This document shows, piece by piece, positions 22,245 through 32,599 of a stretch of 64,000 bases of DNA. The DNA is taken from assembly GCA_031216915.1 (NCBI GenBank), contig CM062296.1, forward strand, positions 450,306,287 to 450,370,286, given 5' to 3'. A program made the position numbers and the translations under genes. Numbering within the stretch: the stretch's first letter is position 1; each line of letters opens with the position of its first letter. A model generated the notes under the pieces. It did not search any database. It saw only the letters and a program-made list of their open reading frames with translations, and was not told the DNA's origin. Origin of the DNA: Pictodentalium vernedei (lineage: Eukaryota > Mollusca > Scaphopoda > Dentaliida > Dentaliidae).

Positions 22245-22834
22245 AGTCGTAAAGCTCTAGAGCAACTGGTTCATTCGTGTATAACATCCCATCTACATTA
22301 TTGTAACTCCCTTTTCCTTGGTCTGCCATCATCACTGTCACAGCAGTTGCAGACAATCCAGAACACGGCTGCTCGAATTATTAGTGGCGTGAAGCCTTAC
22401 GACCGCATCGCACCGCCCTGGAAAGTCTCCACTGGCTTCCAGTGAAAAGTAGAATTCAATTCAAAATCCTCTTGTTAATATTTAAATGTATCAATGATCT
22501 GACGCCTGCCTACTTGAGAGAGCTCATCACCCGTCATGTACCTGGTCGAAGTTTGCGTTCATCTAACCACCTTTCACTGACAATACCTTTTGCTAAGTCT
22601 GTGTTTGCGATCGAACGGGTTTTCTCAGTTGCAGGTCCACGACTATGGAATGAGCTACCTCCCCCGATCACATCACAGACAAACTTACCTATTTTCAAAC
22701 GACAACTTAAAACATATTTATTTAACTCAGTTTTCTATACGGATTAACTCTTAGGACATCTTATTGAAAAGCGTTTTAGAGCACCCTAGATGGCTTTACG
22801 CTATATAAAATTATTATTTATTATTATTATTATT
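22245..22834 (+). pseudogene. CR1/L2-like LINE, RT C-terminal end and 3' UTR
   Basis: This is the C-terminal end of a reverse transcriptase of the CR1/L2-like type. The first frame (22260-22430) has SCITSHLHYCNSLFLGLPSS and QLQTIQNTAARIISGV. After a one-base shift, 22442-22747 continues with RIQFKILLLIFKCINDLTP, RSLRSSNHLSLTIP and GPRLWNELPPPI. The 3' UTR ends ACGCTATATAAAATTATTAT plus a TTA microsatellite (22810-22834), typical of L2/CR1-like tails. All upstream parts are missing (5' truncation). It lies between pieces of the old LINE copy and so was inserted later. Confidence 0.88.
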
Positions 22835-23270
22835 ACATGTGTGCTTGTATTAAAACTGGGCAAGACTGCATTCGCTATACCGAAGATAAGTTGAATTACA
22901 GATTAGTATTCTGGAGATATTTTCACACCAGTCTGCCCCTTTCGTATTCGAGACTGTGTGAATTATTATCCTACGTTAGAAACTGTAAAATTGTCGTCTA
23001 CACAAATGATGATACAACTAATTTAGAGTCCCTATAAAAAGTCCCCGTTTGATACTTTCATGATATAAATGGCGACGTCTTCTACCACACCAGCGTACAT
23101 TCTAGTACAATAAACGGTTCTAAACTAAATTATAAGAATTGAAATTAATTTTCTGTCGCCTTTTTATAATATGAATTTGGGTTGGGCTTTTTAAAATTTA
23201 TATGAAGCGCGAAGCACACTTAACGCACCCATGCCACATCCATACTCCGATAAAGCGACACATAATTCAT
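22835..23270. other. No feature recognised
   Basis: Sequence between the CR1/L2-like fragment and the next piece of old LINE. No motif seen. Confidence 0.4.
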
Positions 23271-23279
23271 TTCAAATCT

Positions 23280-23540
23280 CAAAAGAATTGAAGATTAACG
23301 TTTTCTGACGAAGAATGTTTTAAATACGCTGACGCCAATTTATTTGATATTTCATTTTGTGACGTTACTGGTGTATTGTTTCTTAGAGATGTTTTACGTT
23401 CGAATTTGTTTCTCTGCCTTTTATTTATTAAATCATTTCCTCATGTTCGTTATGGATGTGTGTTGGTTAAGTTTAGATATATAATTTTCACACGGCCTTT
23501 TTGCTTTTTATGTCGTCTTGATAACGACCGACTGATATAA
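23280..23540 (-). pseudogene. Old I/Nimb-like LINE copy, segment before the RT
   Basis: GACGAAGAATGTTTTAAATA, GCCAATTTATTTGATATTTC and TAAATCATTTCC match 34999-35115 of the younger LINE. Further matches follow up to the equivalent of about 35235. It is collinear with the pieces at 20395-21670. Confidence 0.65.
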
Positions 23541-24382
23541 GTATTTGAATATTGTGAGGTATAAATTCCCGATCGGTTTTCGTGCATTATTTTTTAAGTT
23601 GTTTGCAATCACCATCGGACCATCGTTTTGTATAACGTTTAGGATTTGCCTTTGTTTGCAGAAGAACCTTGCTAGCAACGCCAGTCAGCTCCCACTAGGT
23701 CAGCACTTTCTTCAAAAGCTTCTTGTAAGGGTCATTCACAACAAAAAGACGAAACGTTGTTCAAATTTGCTTTTTGGACGATCAATTGATGCACCCTCTC
23801 CTCATCCTTCACCGGAACTACACCCCCGTACATTCTAAACTTCCCACCTCCAAAAAGATCAAGGGATATTAAAGACGGGCTATTGTGCCATCATTTGATG
23901 TATTCAGTCCAGGCGCTGGGAAAAGTAAATGTGCGGCCCATCATTAAAGAAACACAAGTCATACTTGAGAAAAAACTCTTCTACTTTGTGTTGCACGAAT
24001 CACCCCAAAAAAGACTAAGTGCATAAAAATTGCTCAGCTATGTAATGTAATGTGTTAGTACCTGGTTGGTTAAGTTTTCCAGCTTATGCTGCTCTGAATT
24101 TAGAAAGATATAGACTGAACAAAGAGTAACTGTTCTATCCAAAGCCAGGCGCATGGCTAATAACTGTAAATTTTTCTGAAGTTTAACATGCATGGCAGAA
24201 AAGTTTCGTCATTAGAAGAGATTTATCAGAAAGTTTTCTCCCCTTAGATTCCTAATATTGTCAGAAAATTTAACTCCAAGGAAATGGAAATTTTTTTTAT
24301 AAAGATTGAAATTTCTAAATGTTGTCGAATTTGTATATATATCATCGATATGCGCATCATTTCACATATTTCAGACATTTCC
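23541..24382. other. No gene recognised
   Basis: A 97-codon plus-strand frame (23545-23838) has no family motif. It could be the reverse strand of more old LINE sequence. Nothing firm can be said. Confidence 0.35.
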
Positions 24383-24386
24383 TTAG

Positions 24387-24629
24387 CCCTTTACCCAACG
24401 TAACGGCCAAAACCGGCCAGCGCGATTCTCAAAAATCGCCAATGAATTTTTATTATTTTTTCATTTTTTGTCTCAAAAACATAGGTTATGACCCCTCGTT
24501 GGAACGAGCTCGTCGAGCTCGTTCCAACGAGGGGTCATAACCTATGTTTTTGAGATAAAAAATGAAAAAAATTAGTTATTCAAGAATTTGTTTTGCAAGT
24601 GTCGTCTGCTTTTCATGTTAGGTAAAGGG
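24387..24629 (+). mobile_element. TTAA hairpin MITE, family 1
   Basis: The left end is CCCTTTACCCAACGTAACGG after TTAG; the right end is GTTAGGTAAAGGG before TTAA (24630-24633). The central hairpin has GGTTATGACCCCTCGTTGG and its complement, near perfect over about 50 bases per arm. This is one of the best-preserved copies. Confidence 0.9.
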
Positions 24630-24653
24630 TTAAAGTAGTATAATAATACTTGA

Positions 24654-24861
24654 CCCTTTGAACCCCAGCGGCCGCTTTTCCGGCCAGAAAGATGATACGT
24701 CATCAAGTCATTAAATATAAAGGATGTTCAGTAAATGTTTGGGATAGACCAATCAATATTTTCAACGTGCAGCCCAGAGGTCTACCCCAAATAATGAATG
24801 TGGACTTTTTCTAATTGCTGCCATTGAACTGGTATGGAAGATACCACTAGAGTTTAAAGGG
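24654..24861 (+). mobile_element. TTAA hairpin MITE, family 2, hairpin half deleted
   Basis: The ends CCCTTTGAACCCC and TTTAAAGGG are flanked by TTGA (24650-24653) and TTAA (24862-24865). Most of the right arm of the central hairpin is missing (CAACGTGCAGCCC runs directly into AGAGGTCTACC). It lies 24 bases from the family 1 copy, probably a coincidence of two TTAA targets. Confidence 0.82.
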
Positions 24862-24865
24862 TTAA

Positions 24866-25135
24866 CCTGACGTTTTACAATTTTTCCCAAACAGTTTGAA
24901 GGTTGGACTTTTTAAAAATAACAAAACGGCATTTTTCACCATCTTTTGATGTTTTGTAATTTTGTCTGTCCATGATATGAACAGTGTATACATGGTGATA
25001 TATAATACAGACTCTGACCTTTCAATTTATATAAAAGCCTAGGAGGTACGATTTGCTATTTTTTTCTGTGAAGAATAAAAACCTACAATACTTTAAAGAC
25101 ACATTCGCTAAATAAAGAGCCAAAAATGGACGCTC
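24866..25135. other. No feature recognised
   Basis: Unassigned sequence with no motif. Confidence 0.4.
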
Positions 25136-25139
25136 AGAC

Positions 25140-25262
25140 AAGCAGGGTTAGTATTGGTCGAAGACAAGTGCATCATCGATGTAAAGTACGCCTTAGTTCA
25201 CAGCGCCACCGTGTTGGCAATCGGGATTAAGTTCCTTGCATAAGGACTCGACGCAATTGCCT
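25140..25262 (-). mobile_element. SINE body fragment
   Basis: Read in reverse, the order AGCAGGGTTAGTATTGG, GTACGCCTTAG and CGGGATTAAGTTCCTTGC matches the central part of the SINE family. No head or tail remains. Confidence 0.7.
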
Positions 25263-25539
25263 CTGGTGATTGTCCTTCGGTTTGAATTCCAATGTTGTAA
25301 CCATAAACCTCAACAATTCCACTGTATTACAGAATGTTGCTTAGCGATAACTGGAACGCAAGAGAATTGTCTCTCCAGTGACCTTCTTACGCCAAACTGG
25401 GGATCTGTCACGATCTTCTTTCTTTGGTAGAATTTGTATCCAACATGCTATCGATGCATTGATCAACTGACATGCCCCAAGGTATCAAATCTATTACGAA
25501 CTTTTTAAAAAGCCTTGCGTGTCATCATATCACTTGGTT

Positions 25540-26010
25540 GTTTTCGTATTATCGTTTTTGTTTTTGTCTTTGCCTTTTTTCTGATTCTGACTCCGATGTT
25601 AACTCTGATTGTATAAGGTGGTTGATTCTTAAATTTTGTTTAGTGTTATGACGTCTCTGAATCGGAATAAGGCGCCATCGCCAATGTGCTGCAATGCTAA
25701 ATCATAACAAATGGCGTCCTATTCTACTCAAGGGACGACTAACTCTATTATCTTTTGTATTTGGAACTCTACTTGAGTTTGAGTTGAATTGTTTCTTTTT
25801 GGTTTGAAACACGAATGGTGAAATGCGTTAATCATGATGGTTAGATTCATGAAGTCCTGTCTCGCAAGGAATGAATTTTGTTGAATCTTTTTCTTTCAAA
25901 TTGCTGCTTGTGATGTTGTTGACGAGCTCATGCCAGGCATTGATGTCACAATCTCTATGAACTCTTTGACAAATACTTGTTTTTCTCGCTTAACCTCTGT
26001 GGATGTTTCT
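25540..26010 (-). pseudogene. Probable old LINE ORF1 region
   Basis: Two blocks recall the ORF1 part of the younger LINE: TTTTTTCTGATTCTGACTCC (versus 35456) and GAGCTCATGCCAGGCATTGA (versus about 35810). A hairpin repeat (25660-25735) interrupts it. The similarity is patchy, but order and strand agree with the other old LINE pieces. Confidence 0.4.
25660..25735. repeat. Hairpin repeat of the GGCGCCATCTGCAATGC family
   Basis: The inverted blocks GGAATAAGGCGCCATC and AATGGCGTCCTATTC flank a short imperfect stem with TGCTGCAATGC. It is related to 30305-30370 and to the block at 37665-37690. Confidence 0.55.
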
Positions 26011-26295
26011 CCCGGTCCAAAAGTAGGTAACCCTTTGATGATGCTACGTGGTTGAAATATTTAACAGCTTCTGATGTTGCTCGCCACATGTATATTTGCG
26101 GAAAACAGAAACGCAAGTTTTTTTTTCTGTGTTAAATATTACAAATGTGTTAAGGATGACTATTTCATTGTTTGAAGTTTGATGTTATTTCTTCATTACT
26201 GATTAAAATTTGATGAGTTTTGTTGTCTTAAAACAGACGGCGTTTGCATGGATAACGTTCAAACGTGGGTACCCTACGTTATTTCCTGATCAAAA

Positions 26296-26640
26296 TCAAT
26301 AGCGGTTGCGCCCACCCCGGGCTTCAGTCTCTACTATAACTCTCCTTACCATTGACCCCATCAAGTAGTTTTTGGTCCTTTGTGAGATGTTATTCCACTC
26401 CTGAAGAAGGGCCTGCGTGAGCTGAGCGACGTTGTTTGGGACGTTCACGCGGTTCCTAACCCTCCTGTCCAGCTCGTCCCACAAATGTTTGATCGGGGAA
26501 AAATCTGGTCTGTAGGGTGGCAAATCGAGAACAGGCTGATCGATCTGGTTCAGCCACGCCACTATACAACAGCCACCCAACCAATAGCCGTCCCAAGCTC
26601 TCGGGCCATCAGTCTAATTCTGTAAGCAATTCGATGCTGT
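26296..26640 (-). pseudogene. Tc1-like transposase C-terminal fragment
   Basis: This is the C-terminal third of a Tc1/mariner transposase from a different family than the 10.7-16 kb copies. The open part (26296-26580) has DLPPYRPDFSPIKHLWDELD, then NNVAQLTQALLQEWNNISQ and the ending ARGGRNRY. The catalytic Glu in the usual PIEHLWDEL motif is Lys here. No TIR or N-terminal half was found. It probably interrupts the old LINE. Confidence 0.85.
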
Positions 26641-26699
26641 CATGGGCTGGTCATGGGTTGTTTGCTTAGTCAATTTTGGGAAGTTTTCGCGCAATATTT

Positions 26700-27320
26700 T
26701 GAGCGATGGCAGTCTATGGGTTGATAACAGTGCTTACCAAACTGGAAATGACGATTCGTGGTAATTCAATCGTAAAGCCCGACAGGTCTGTGGGATTGAA
26801 TTATCGCGATTCTCCCTACGAATACAGGATAGATTTGCACATTTGCAGTCTATAAGTTGCGGTAGCAGTCTATGAGAAAATAACACAACACGACAAACTG
26901 GACATGACGATGTTTGGTAATTCAATTGTACAGCCCGACGGACGGGGATGTTGGATTTTATTATCACGAACCTCCCCACGAATACAAGATATATTTGAAC
27001 ATTTTGCTGCCTGTAAGTAGTGTTCAGACGATATGCAACCAGTTTTGCGCCAGAAAGCGGTGGCAGTCCGTGAGTAGAGAACACTAAACATCAGGCTGGA
27101 AGGATGATCCGTGATTGATCAGCCTGGCAGGATACAAGATGGACTTACACATTTTTCTGTTTATAAGTAGTATCTGAGATGGTGTGCACACCAAAATAGG
27201 CAGGAAAATAGATCGATCGTATTGTCCGAAAAGGGTATAAAAGTGAATTATCACTAAACCTCCCTAGGAATACAGGGTTGACTTGTACATTTTTCTGTCT
27301 ATTAGTGCAGTATGACAACT
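26700..27320. repeat. Degenerate tandem repeat, four units of about 140-160 bases
   Basis: A conserved block of CTCCCTACGAATACAGGATA plus TTGCACATTT and GTCTATAAGT recurs at about 26811, 26970, 27125 and 27268 with many substitutions. The block around AAACTGGAAATGACGATTCG repeats in the first two units. Short frames on the minus strand are by-products of the repeat. Confidence 0.75.
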
Positions 27321-27545
27321 TTAATTAGTAAATGTAAAACGAAAGAACACACCTCAATTTAATAATTGATTCCAACACATGATTTTGTTTTTTGTATAGT
27401 TTTTTTCACCTTATGTAACATTGTCTAATGGTTTATAAGAATAACAAACAAGTTCAAGTTCATTCACTCATGGAGATTTACAGATATTCTTCCATGAACC
27501 GTTTATATATTATATTCCAATCAATAAGTGGAACTACGATGCGTA
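27321..27545. other. No feature recognised
   Basis: AT-rich unassigned sequence. Confidence 0.4.
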
Positions 27546-27559
27546 ATCATACAACTACA

Positions 27560-27745
27560 GCAGTGTGAGTCTGGAATATTCCAGGTGGCTGGAAAAGCGA
27601 ACCATTGGTTCGCTTTTCCGACCAACTGAAATATTCCAAACGAGTGAATCTAAACATAGGTGAAGGACAATTTAAGGGTTAGACTTGTTCCAGGTCATAA
27701 CAGCATCGAATTACTTACAGAATTAGGTTGGTGGCCTTGGAATTT
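27560..27745. repeat. Hairpin repeat with flank shared with 58975-59155
   Basis: The stem is TGGAAAAGCGAACCATTGG then TTCGCTTTTCCGACCAA, within outer arms GGAATATTCC and GAAATATTCC. The following 90 bases (TTGTTCCAGGTCATAACAGC region) match 59065-59155, so the hairpin is only part of a longer dispersed repeat. Confidence 0.65.
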
Positions 27746-27889
27746 GCATTAATCCATTTACAAAATCATATCCAAAGAAATTTTGTATCTTGCAAGACAG
27801 TGCGGCGGCGTTTTTTACAGCTTACAAGTAAAAATAAAAAAAAAAAAAACAATGGTTCATTTGACAACACAAGAATAAGATAAGCAGCA

Positions 27890-28190
27890 TGTTCAGCGAC
27901 TACCAAATGCCCCAAACGTGACGTTAATTTTTGGGAGTTCCGATTGATTGAACCAAGCCTATCGACCGACTGCCTCTCATGAGAAAAAAGGCTTTTTTAG
28001 ACTCCTGAATAAATGTGGATTGCCCGACGGGGACGATGTTGTCCTCAACCTCTCAGAATCCCATCATCCATGGTTTTAAAAATGTACCCTAAAAGAGAAC
28101 AAAGCGTCCCCTTCCTTTCTCAACAACTGGCTTGGTAGGGCCTACTAAGACAGAGTTTTCAGGGGCTTCACGAAGCTGACCGATTGGTGC
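27890..28190 (-). pseudogene. Probable old LINE 5' region
   Basis: The blocks CCAAATGCCCCAAACGTGAC and GTCCTCAACCTCTCAGAATCC resemble 37015-37040 and 37220-37250 of the younger LINE's 5' region, in the same order and strand. This would be the 5' end of the old copy that starts at 20395. Confidence 0.5.
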
Positions 28191-28199
28191 GGGAGAACC

Positions 28200-28280
28200 T
28201 AATTTGTCTCAAGTGTCATAACTCAAGTCTCGACTGATAGAATATTCCAGCTGCATGATCACGGATGTCAGTCAGAATTA
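28200..28280. repeat. Block shared with 7400-7480
   Basis: GAATATTCCAGCTGCATGATC with the preceding ACTCAAGTCTCGACTGAT resembles the sequence around 7408-7445. It is a fragment of an undefined repeat. Confidence 0.45.
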
Positions 28281-28499
28281 CAGTTAAAATACTCAGGACA
28301 TTTCTTTTTAGATAAATGCGTGTAGTAAGGCTAAAAAAGTGTTTTGATTCTCAGGTAATCCCTCATTGAATTTGAGCCCCCTCATTGGACATTTTTTTAT
28401 TGCCTTTCAATGTCTTCCAATATTAGTCCTAACTCAGGAAGACCTGAAACTGTTTGCATATTTTGATTGATGCATATTATTTAGCTGCGTCTCCAATAT

Positions 28500-28546
28500 G
28501 TGTGCCTTGTTACAATTTATGGGAGAGAAATTGTAACAAGGCAAAT
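28500..28546. repeat. Hairpin of the TTGCCTTGTTACAATT family, copy 1
   Basis: GCCTTGTTACAATTTATGGG is inverted as AATTGTAACAAGGC around a short loop. A larger relative is at 63901-63997. Confidence 0.7.
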
Positions 28547-29535
28547 CCCATAGATTAAATACTTTTCCTCAAAGAGCACGAAAGAATATGAAGCCTTTGT
28601 ATTGCAGTACCTACAGTTTTTTTGGAGGAATGTTTTACTTTTCAAATTAAAAATGAATTTATTTGTATAAATATGCACTTTCTAAATTTCTGTGTGTAAA
28701 AAGACAGCCGAATTCCTCTCCATGTTTGCTCACCTTTTGCAAAATAAAAATAAAAATAACAAATAAAACCCTCCTTCCCTCACTGATTTAAACAAAAAAA
28801 AAATCATGAAAATCAATTAATTTATTTTGTGTAGCCTAATTGTAAGGCATGAGGTTCCCCAATTCTTATTTAGTTATCACGTACCGTTTTCAAAAATGGC
28901 CATGCTGGGACCAAATTTTCCACAGACTGCCATTTGCAGTCCGACTGCGTGTGTTACAAAATACCAAGTAGCAAATCTAGGCTCGTTTTATTACTAGCAA
29001 GCCCAGATTAATATCTAAGATTCCAATACAGACACAAACGACCCAACTGGAATGTTATTATAGGGCGGGAAATTACATTCCCATACCCCATAGTTACGCC
29101 TACGCCCACGCGATGGCTGACAAGTGATATCATGATCATTGTAAGTTACAAACATTGGGTGGTTCAACTCAGACAGACGTGCATAAACATGAACATGGTG
29201 TGCCAAATTGACATAACAACAGCCAATCACCGAGCTATATTTAAAAGGTATCCTAACATAACGACGGACTAGTATTTAATAATAAATGAAAATGTGAAGT
29301 CTACAAGAATTAAAAAAAACCCCAAAAACACAAAAAACTGGCTACTCATATGATCAAACAAACTCTAAAAACATTATTGCGTTCCTTTCAATTTTCTATT
29401 AACAATATAGTTTGCCAGAAACATTTTGGACTGTTTGGAATATGTAGGGTTTTGAAATAAAAATGGTGAGGCATGGCGCGATGTTGCAGGTATCCCGGAT
29501 CTTCTTTGTCCACTCCTTCGCTAATAAAGTGCACT
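28547..29535. other. No feature recognised
   Basis: No gene, hairpin or repeat family could be identified in this stretch. Confidence 0.4.
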
Positions 29536-29539
29536 GAAA

Positions 29540-29783
29540 CAGTTACCCAAACTAACGGCCAAAACCGGCCAGCGCTATTCTTAAAAATCGCCAATTAATT
29601 TTCATTATTTTTTCATTTTTTTGTCTCAAAAACATAGGTTATGACCCCTCGTTGGAACGAGCTCGTCGAGCTGGTTCCAATGAGGGGTCATAACCTATGT
29701 TTTAGAGACAAAAAATGAAAAAATAATGTTATTCAAGAAATTTGTTTGCAAGTGTCGTCTGCTTTTCATGTTAGGTAAAAGGT
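29540..29783 (+). mobile_element. TTAA hairpin MITE, family 1, ends decayed
   Basis: The central hairpin (GGTTATGACCCCTCGTTGG and complement) and the inner blocks CGGCCAAAACCGGCCAGCGC and GTGTCGTCTGCTTTTCATG agree with 24387-24629. The outermost bases are mutated (left AGTTACCCAAACTAACGG, right GGTAAAAGGTTGA), so the TTAA is no longer visible on the left. Confidence 0.85.
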
Positions 29784-29789
29784 TGAAAC

Positions 29790-30300
29790 CTAGTGTCTCA
29801 CTTATAACACTATACATCCGCTTAATGGTTTACTAATTTTTGTATATTATTTCTGTACTTCCCACCATAAATACATGTCACTCAAAACTACTGAAATATT
29901 TACGAGACAAACTTCACCTGAAAGCCAAATGAGAGGATGTAGGTTTTAATTATATCATTTATAGTGTCAATAAACTATATAAAATTGTTTCATCTGCTCT
30001 TGATCGCTGTTGTAAATATGGTGTACAATGCAATTATTATTGGAGGGGAAGTATTACAGAGATAGAAAAATAAATAATGGATAATATGACATTTATATAT
30101 TGTTTTTTTATTTCACATATATTACGTCAATAGCTTTTTGATGTATCACGTTTGATCAATTTTTCATCACGAACCAAAAGCAGTACAGTCTTTTTTCTGG
30201 TGCGTCCAGCCGCCTTCTCTCTTCGGTACTGTGGTTCTCTTCCGATACTACTGTTTCCTCTGCTCATGAAAATACTATTTGTCCACTCCCAAATGGAACA
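29790..30300. other. No feature recognised
   Basis: AT-rich and unassigned. Short opposing frames near 30127-30351 come from a palindromic region and carry no family motif. Confidence 0.4.
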
Positions 30301-30304
30301 AACA

Positions 30305-30372
30305 TGTCGTCCGATGGGTGGAGCAAAGCGCCATCTGCAATGCTGAAACATTGCAGATGGCGCCCTGTTCCG
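30305..30372. repeat. Hairpin of the GGCGCCATCTGCAATGC family
   Basis: AGCGCCATCTGCAATGC and GCATTGCAGATGGCGCC are perfect inverted repeats apart from the edges, with a loop of a few bases. Single arms occur at 37665-37690, within the duplicated unit. Confidence 0.75.
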
Positions 30373-31035
30373 ATCAGGAGACGATATACAGAACTGTGGT
30401 TACAAAAGCGGACAGAAAATGTCAACTGGATCGCGACTGAGTTTTAACAATCTAATATCTTTTTGAGGACAGTTTCTTCAACTTTGTCGTTAATATCGTA
30501 CAATGTCATCTGTCGAAAAAAGACATGCACCTCAGATGATATTTTTTATTTGTTACTTGTAACTAAATCTTTATTTTAAAATATTTCATCCATGAAATCT
30601 CGATCCACGTGTGACGGGATAGCAATGCTATCACGATCCGATCTTGAAAGAGACAGGATTTTTAACGGTCAATTGGTGTCCTTTCTTTTTCGTAAATTCT
30701 GAAATCCAAATGTTGTGTTTTACAGGTCTTCAATCATTATTACAGTAAAAATTCCGCCGACAACGTTTTACCCTGGCATGACTCTTTCATAAGCATTTGA
30801 TGGACGCCTAGAAAGTGGTGGTTCAAAATGTAACAGAAGTCGAAATTTGTAAATACCATTTTCAGAAAGGTCGTTAGCCAACAGTTACGTCACACATGGC
30901 AGTTTCTTTTGACAGCACTAGGTTTGAAGTAGTCACCCGCGTGAGGGAGTCGGTTATGGCATATTTTACGTCAACTCATCTTCGAACCTTGTCCACGAAA
31001 ACAGGGGAGTAGGAACCTGAAGAGGGGCACAGGGG
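30373..31035. other. No feature recognised
   Basis: Unassigned sequence without a coding motif. Confidence 0.4.
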
Positions 31036-31045
31036 CACAGGAAAA

Positions 31046-31165
31046 GTTGAGAGAGAGAGACCACAAGAGAGAGAGACAGAGAGAGAGACAGAGGGAGAGA
31101 GAGAGGGAGAGAGAGGGAGAGAGAGACAGAGAGACAGAGAGACAGGGAGAGATGGTGAGAGATTA
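31046..31165. repeat. GA-rich microsatellite
   Basis: About 120 bases of GAGA, GACAGAGA and GAGGGAGA repeats. The minus-strand frame over it translates to a Leu/Ser run and is not a gene. Confidence 0.9.
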
Positions 31166-31169
31166 GACG

Positions 31170-31880
31170 AAACATTATCTTTACCAGTCTATTCTTACAC
31201 CATAATACTACCACTAGTGTATCATGGTTTGGACTCAACTGAAGTCGCATGAAACTTATATTTCTCTTTTGGTTTCCCCCCATTGCAACATTATTGGAAA
31301 CTAGTTCCTTAAATATGGAGTCACAAATGTGCACCTTTCGCAATGTGGAGATGCGTTTGTCCCAAACATAGCTTTGAATATTGATTGTATTCCCATGTGC
31401 CCATGTTAAAAATGCTTCCTACGTATGAGAAAAACAACCAAACAAAATACACCAACACTTTTGCAGAAAAATGAGTGACAACTAAAGTGCTGCATAATAC
31501 TTGTTGATTTGACGAAATGTTTGTTTTTACGGAAAGGTAACTAGCTTTTGTTCCGAGAGAAATTTATTTGTTTTCATACTTTGAAAAATAGTTTGTTTTA
31601 TGTGGAAGATTTTGTTTGTTTTATGTGGTCGTTGAATGAGGTCGTTTTCTTTTGATAAAACCTTCTTTCATTTTCTCTTTGAAAAGTTTTCGTTTGCTTC
31701 ATAAGGTTTCGTCTTTCATAAAAAACATCATTTTGGTATGCAATACTTCAGCAGCCACAGGGGTGTAATTTTGTATTTGAAAAAGTTAATTTGTTACACT
31801 CTTATGGTACATCACATAAGGTAGTTCGAAGAGTTAATTTGAAACATCCTTTTTGGAATGGCGCAGGAAGGCTGAGGAGA
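31170..31880. other. No feature recognised
   Basis: Unassigned sequence, T-rich near 31500-31720 with loose TTTGTTTTATGTGG repeats. No gene seen. Confidence 0.4.
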
Positions 31881-32006
31881 GTTACTTATCCGCCCAGCAG
31901 TATTTTCAAATGCTTTGAAATTGTGCTTGATGCGTAACTTCCCTGCAATGAAACAAACACATGGCAAGCTGAAATAAAACTAAACACCACATAACGACTG
32001 AGTCAC

Positions 32007-32155
32007 CCTTTGAACCATTTTGGTAAATTCTATGTGAGGTCAAGGGCTTCCATTTGAAGAGTCCATATTCATTATTTGAGGGTAATCTGATAAACCGATT
32101 ATCTTTTTTGATGGGGATGTACGTTGAAAATATTGATTGTACACCTGGGTACACC
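32007..32155. repeat. Degraded TTAA family 2 MITE within the duplicated unit
   Basis: ACCCTTTGAACCATTTTGG, GAGTCCATATTCATTATTTG and GTTGAAAATATTGATTGTAC follow the family 2 order. The corresponding place in unit 2 (49180-49300) keeps the first two blocks. It therefore inserted before the segmental duplication. Confidence 0.55.
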
Positions 32156-32311
32156 ACCAAATTCACCAAGCAAATGTTTTCTAAATGAAAAACAGACACA
32201 TCAGGATCTGGATCCACAAAAATTGGCTTTCTGCTTTTAGGAGTTAATTAAATTTGAAAATATGTTTTCACTCCGCCTTACCCACTTACTCATGACGCCA
32301 TTGATAGTATC

Positions 32312-32327
32312 GCTCAATATCATTATT
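32312..32327. repeat. Target site duplication of the LINE, left copy
   Basis: GCTCAATATCATTATT is repeated exactly at 37480-37495. The two copies bracket the LINE. Confidence 0.92.
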
Positions 32328-32599
32328 TATTTATTGGTTCTTAACGCCACATCAGCAGCTAAGGCTATATCGTGGCAAGACAACAGTGGAAAGTAAAAAG
32401 TCATTATCAGTTATGAAGTAAAAAGATTGAATAAAAATAGAAAATAACTACAATAGATCTGTCAAAGACCAGAGTGATTTAAACAACAATGGATAATGAG
32501 ATAAGAGAAGTGAATAACTTCTAAATCAACCTGATGAACTGAGACTCGAAGAGTCTTGATTAAAAGAATAAAAACAATTTTAAAATTTATTAAAAAGGT

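Noticed and set aside
30966-31343. 125-codon minus-strand frame
   Set aside because: Mostly Leu/Ser repeats from the GA microsatellite.
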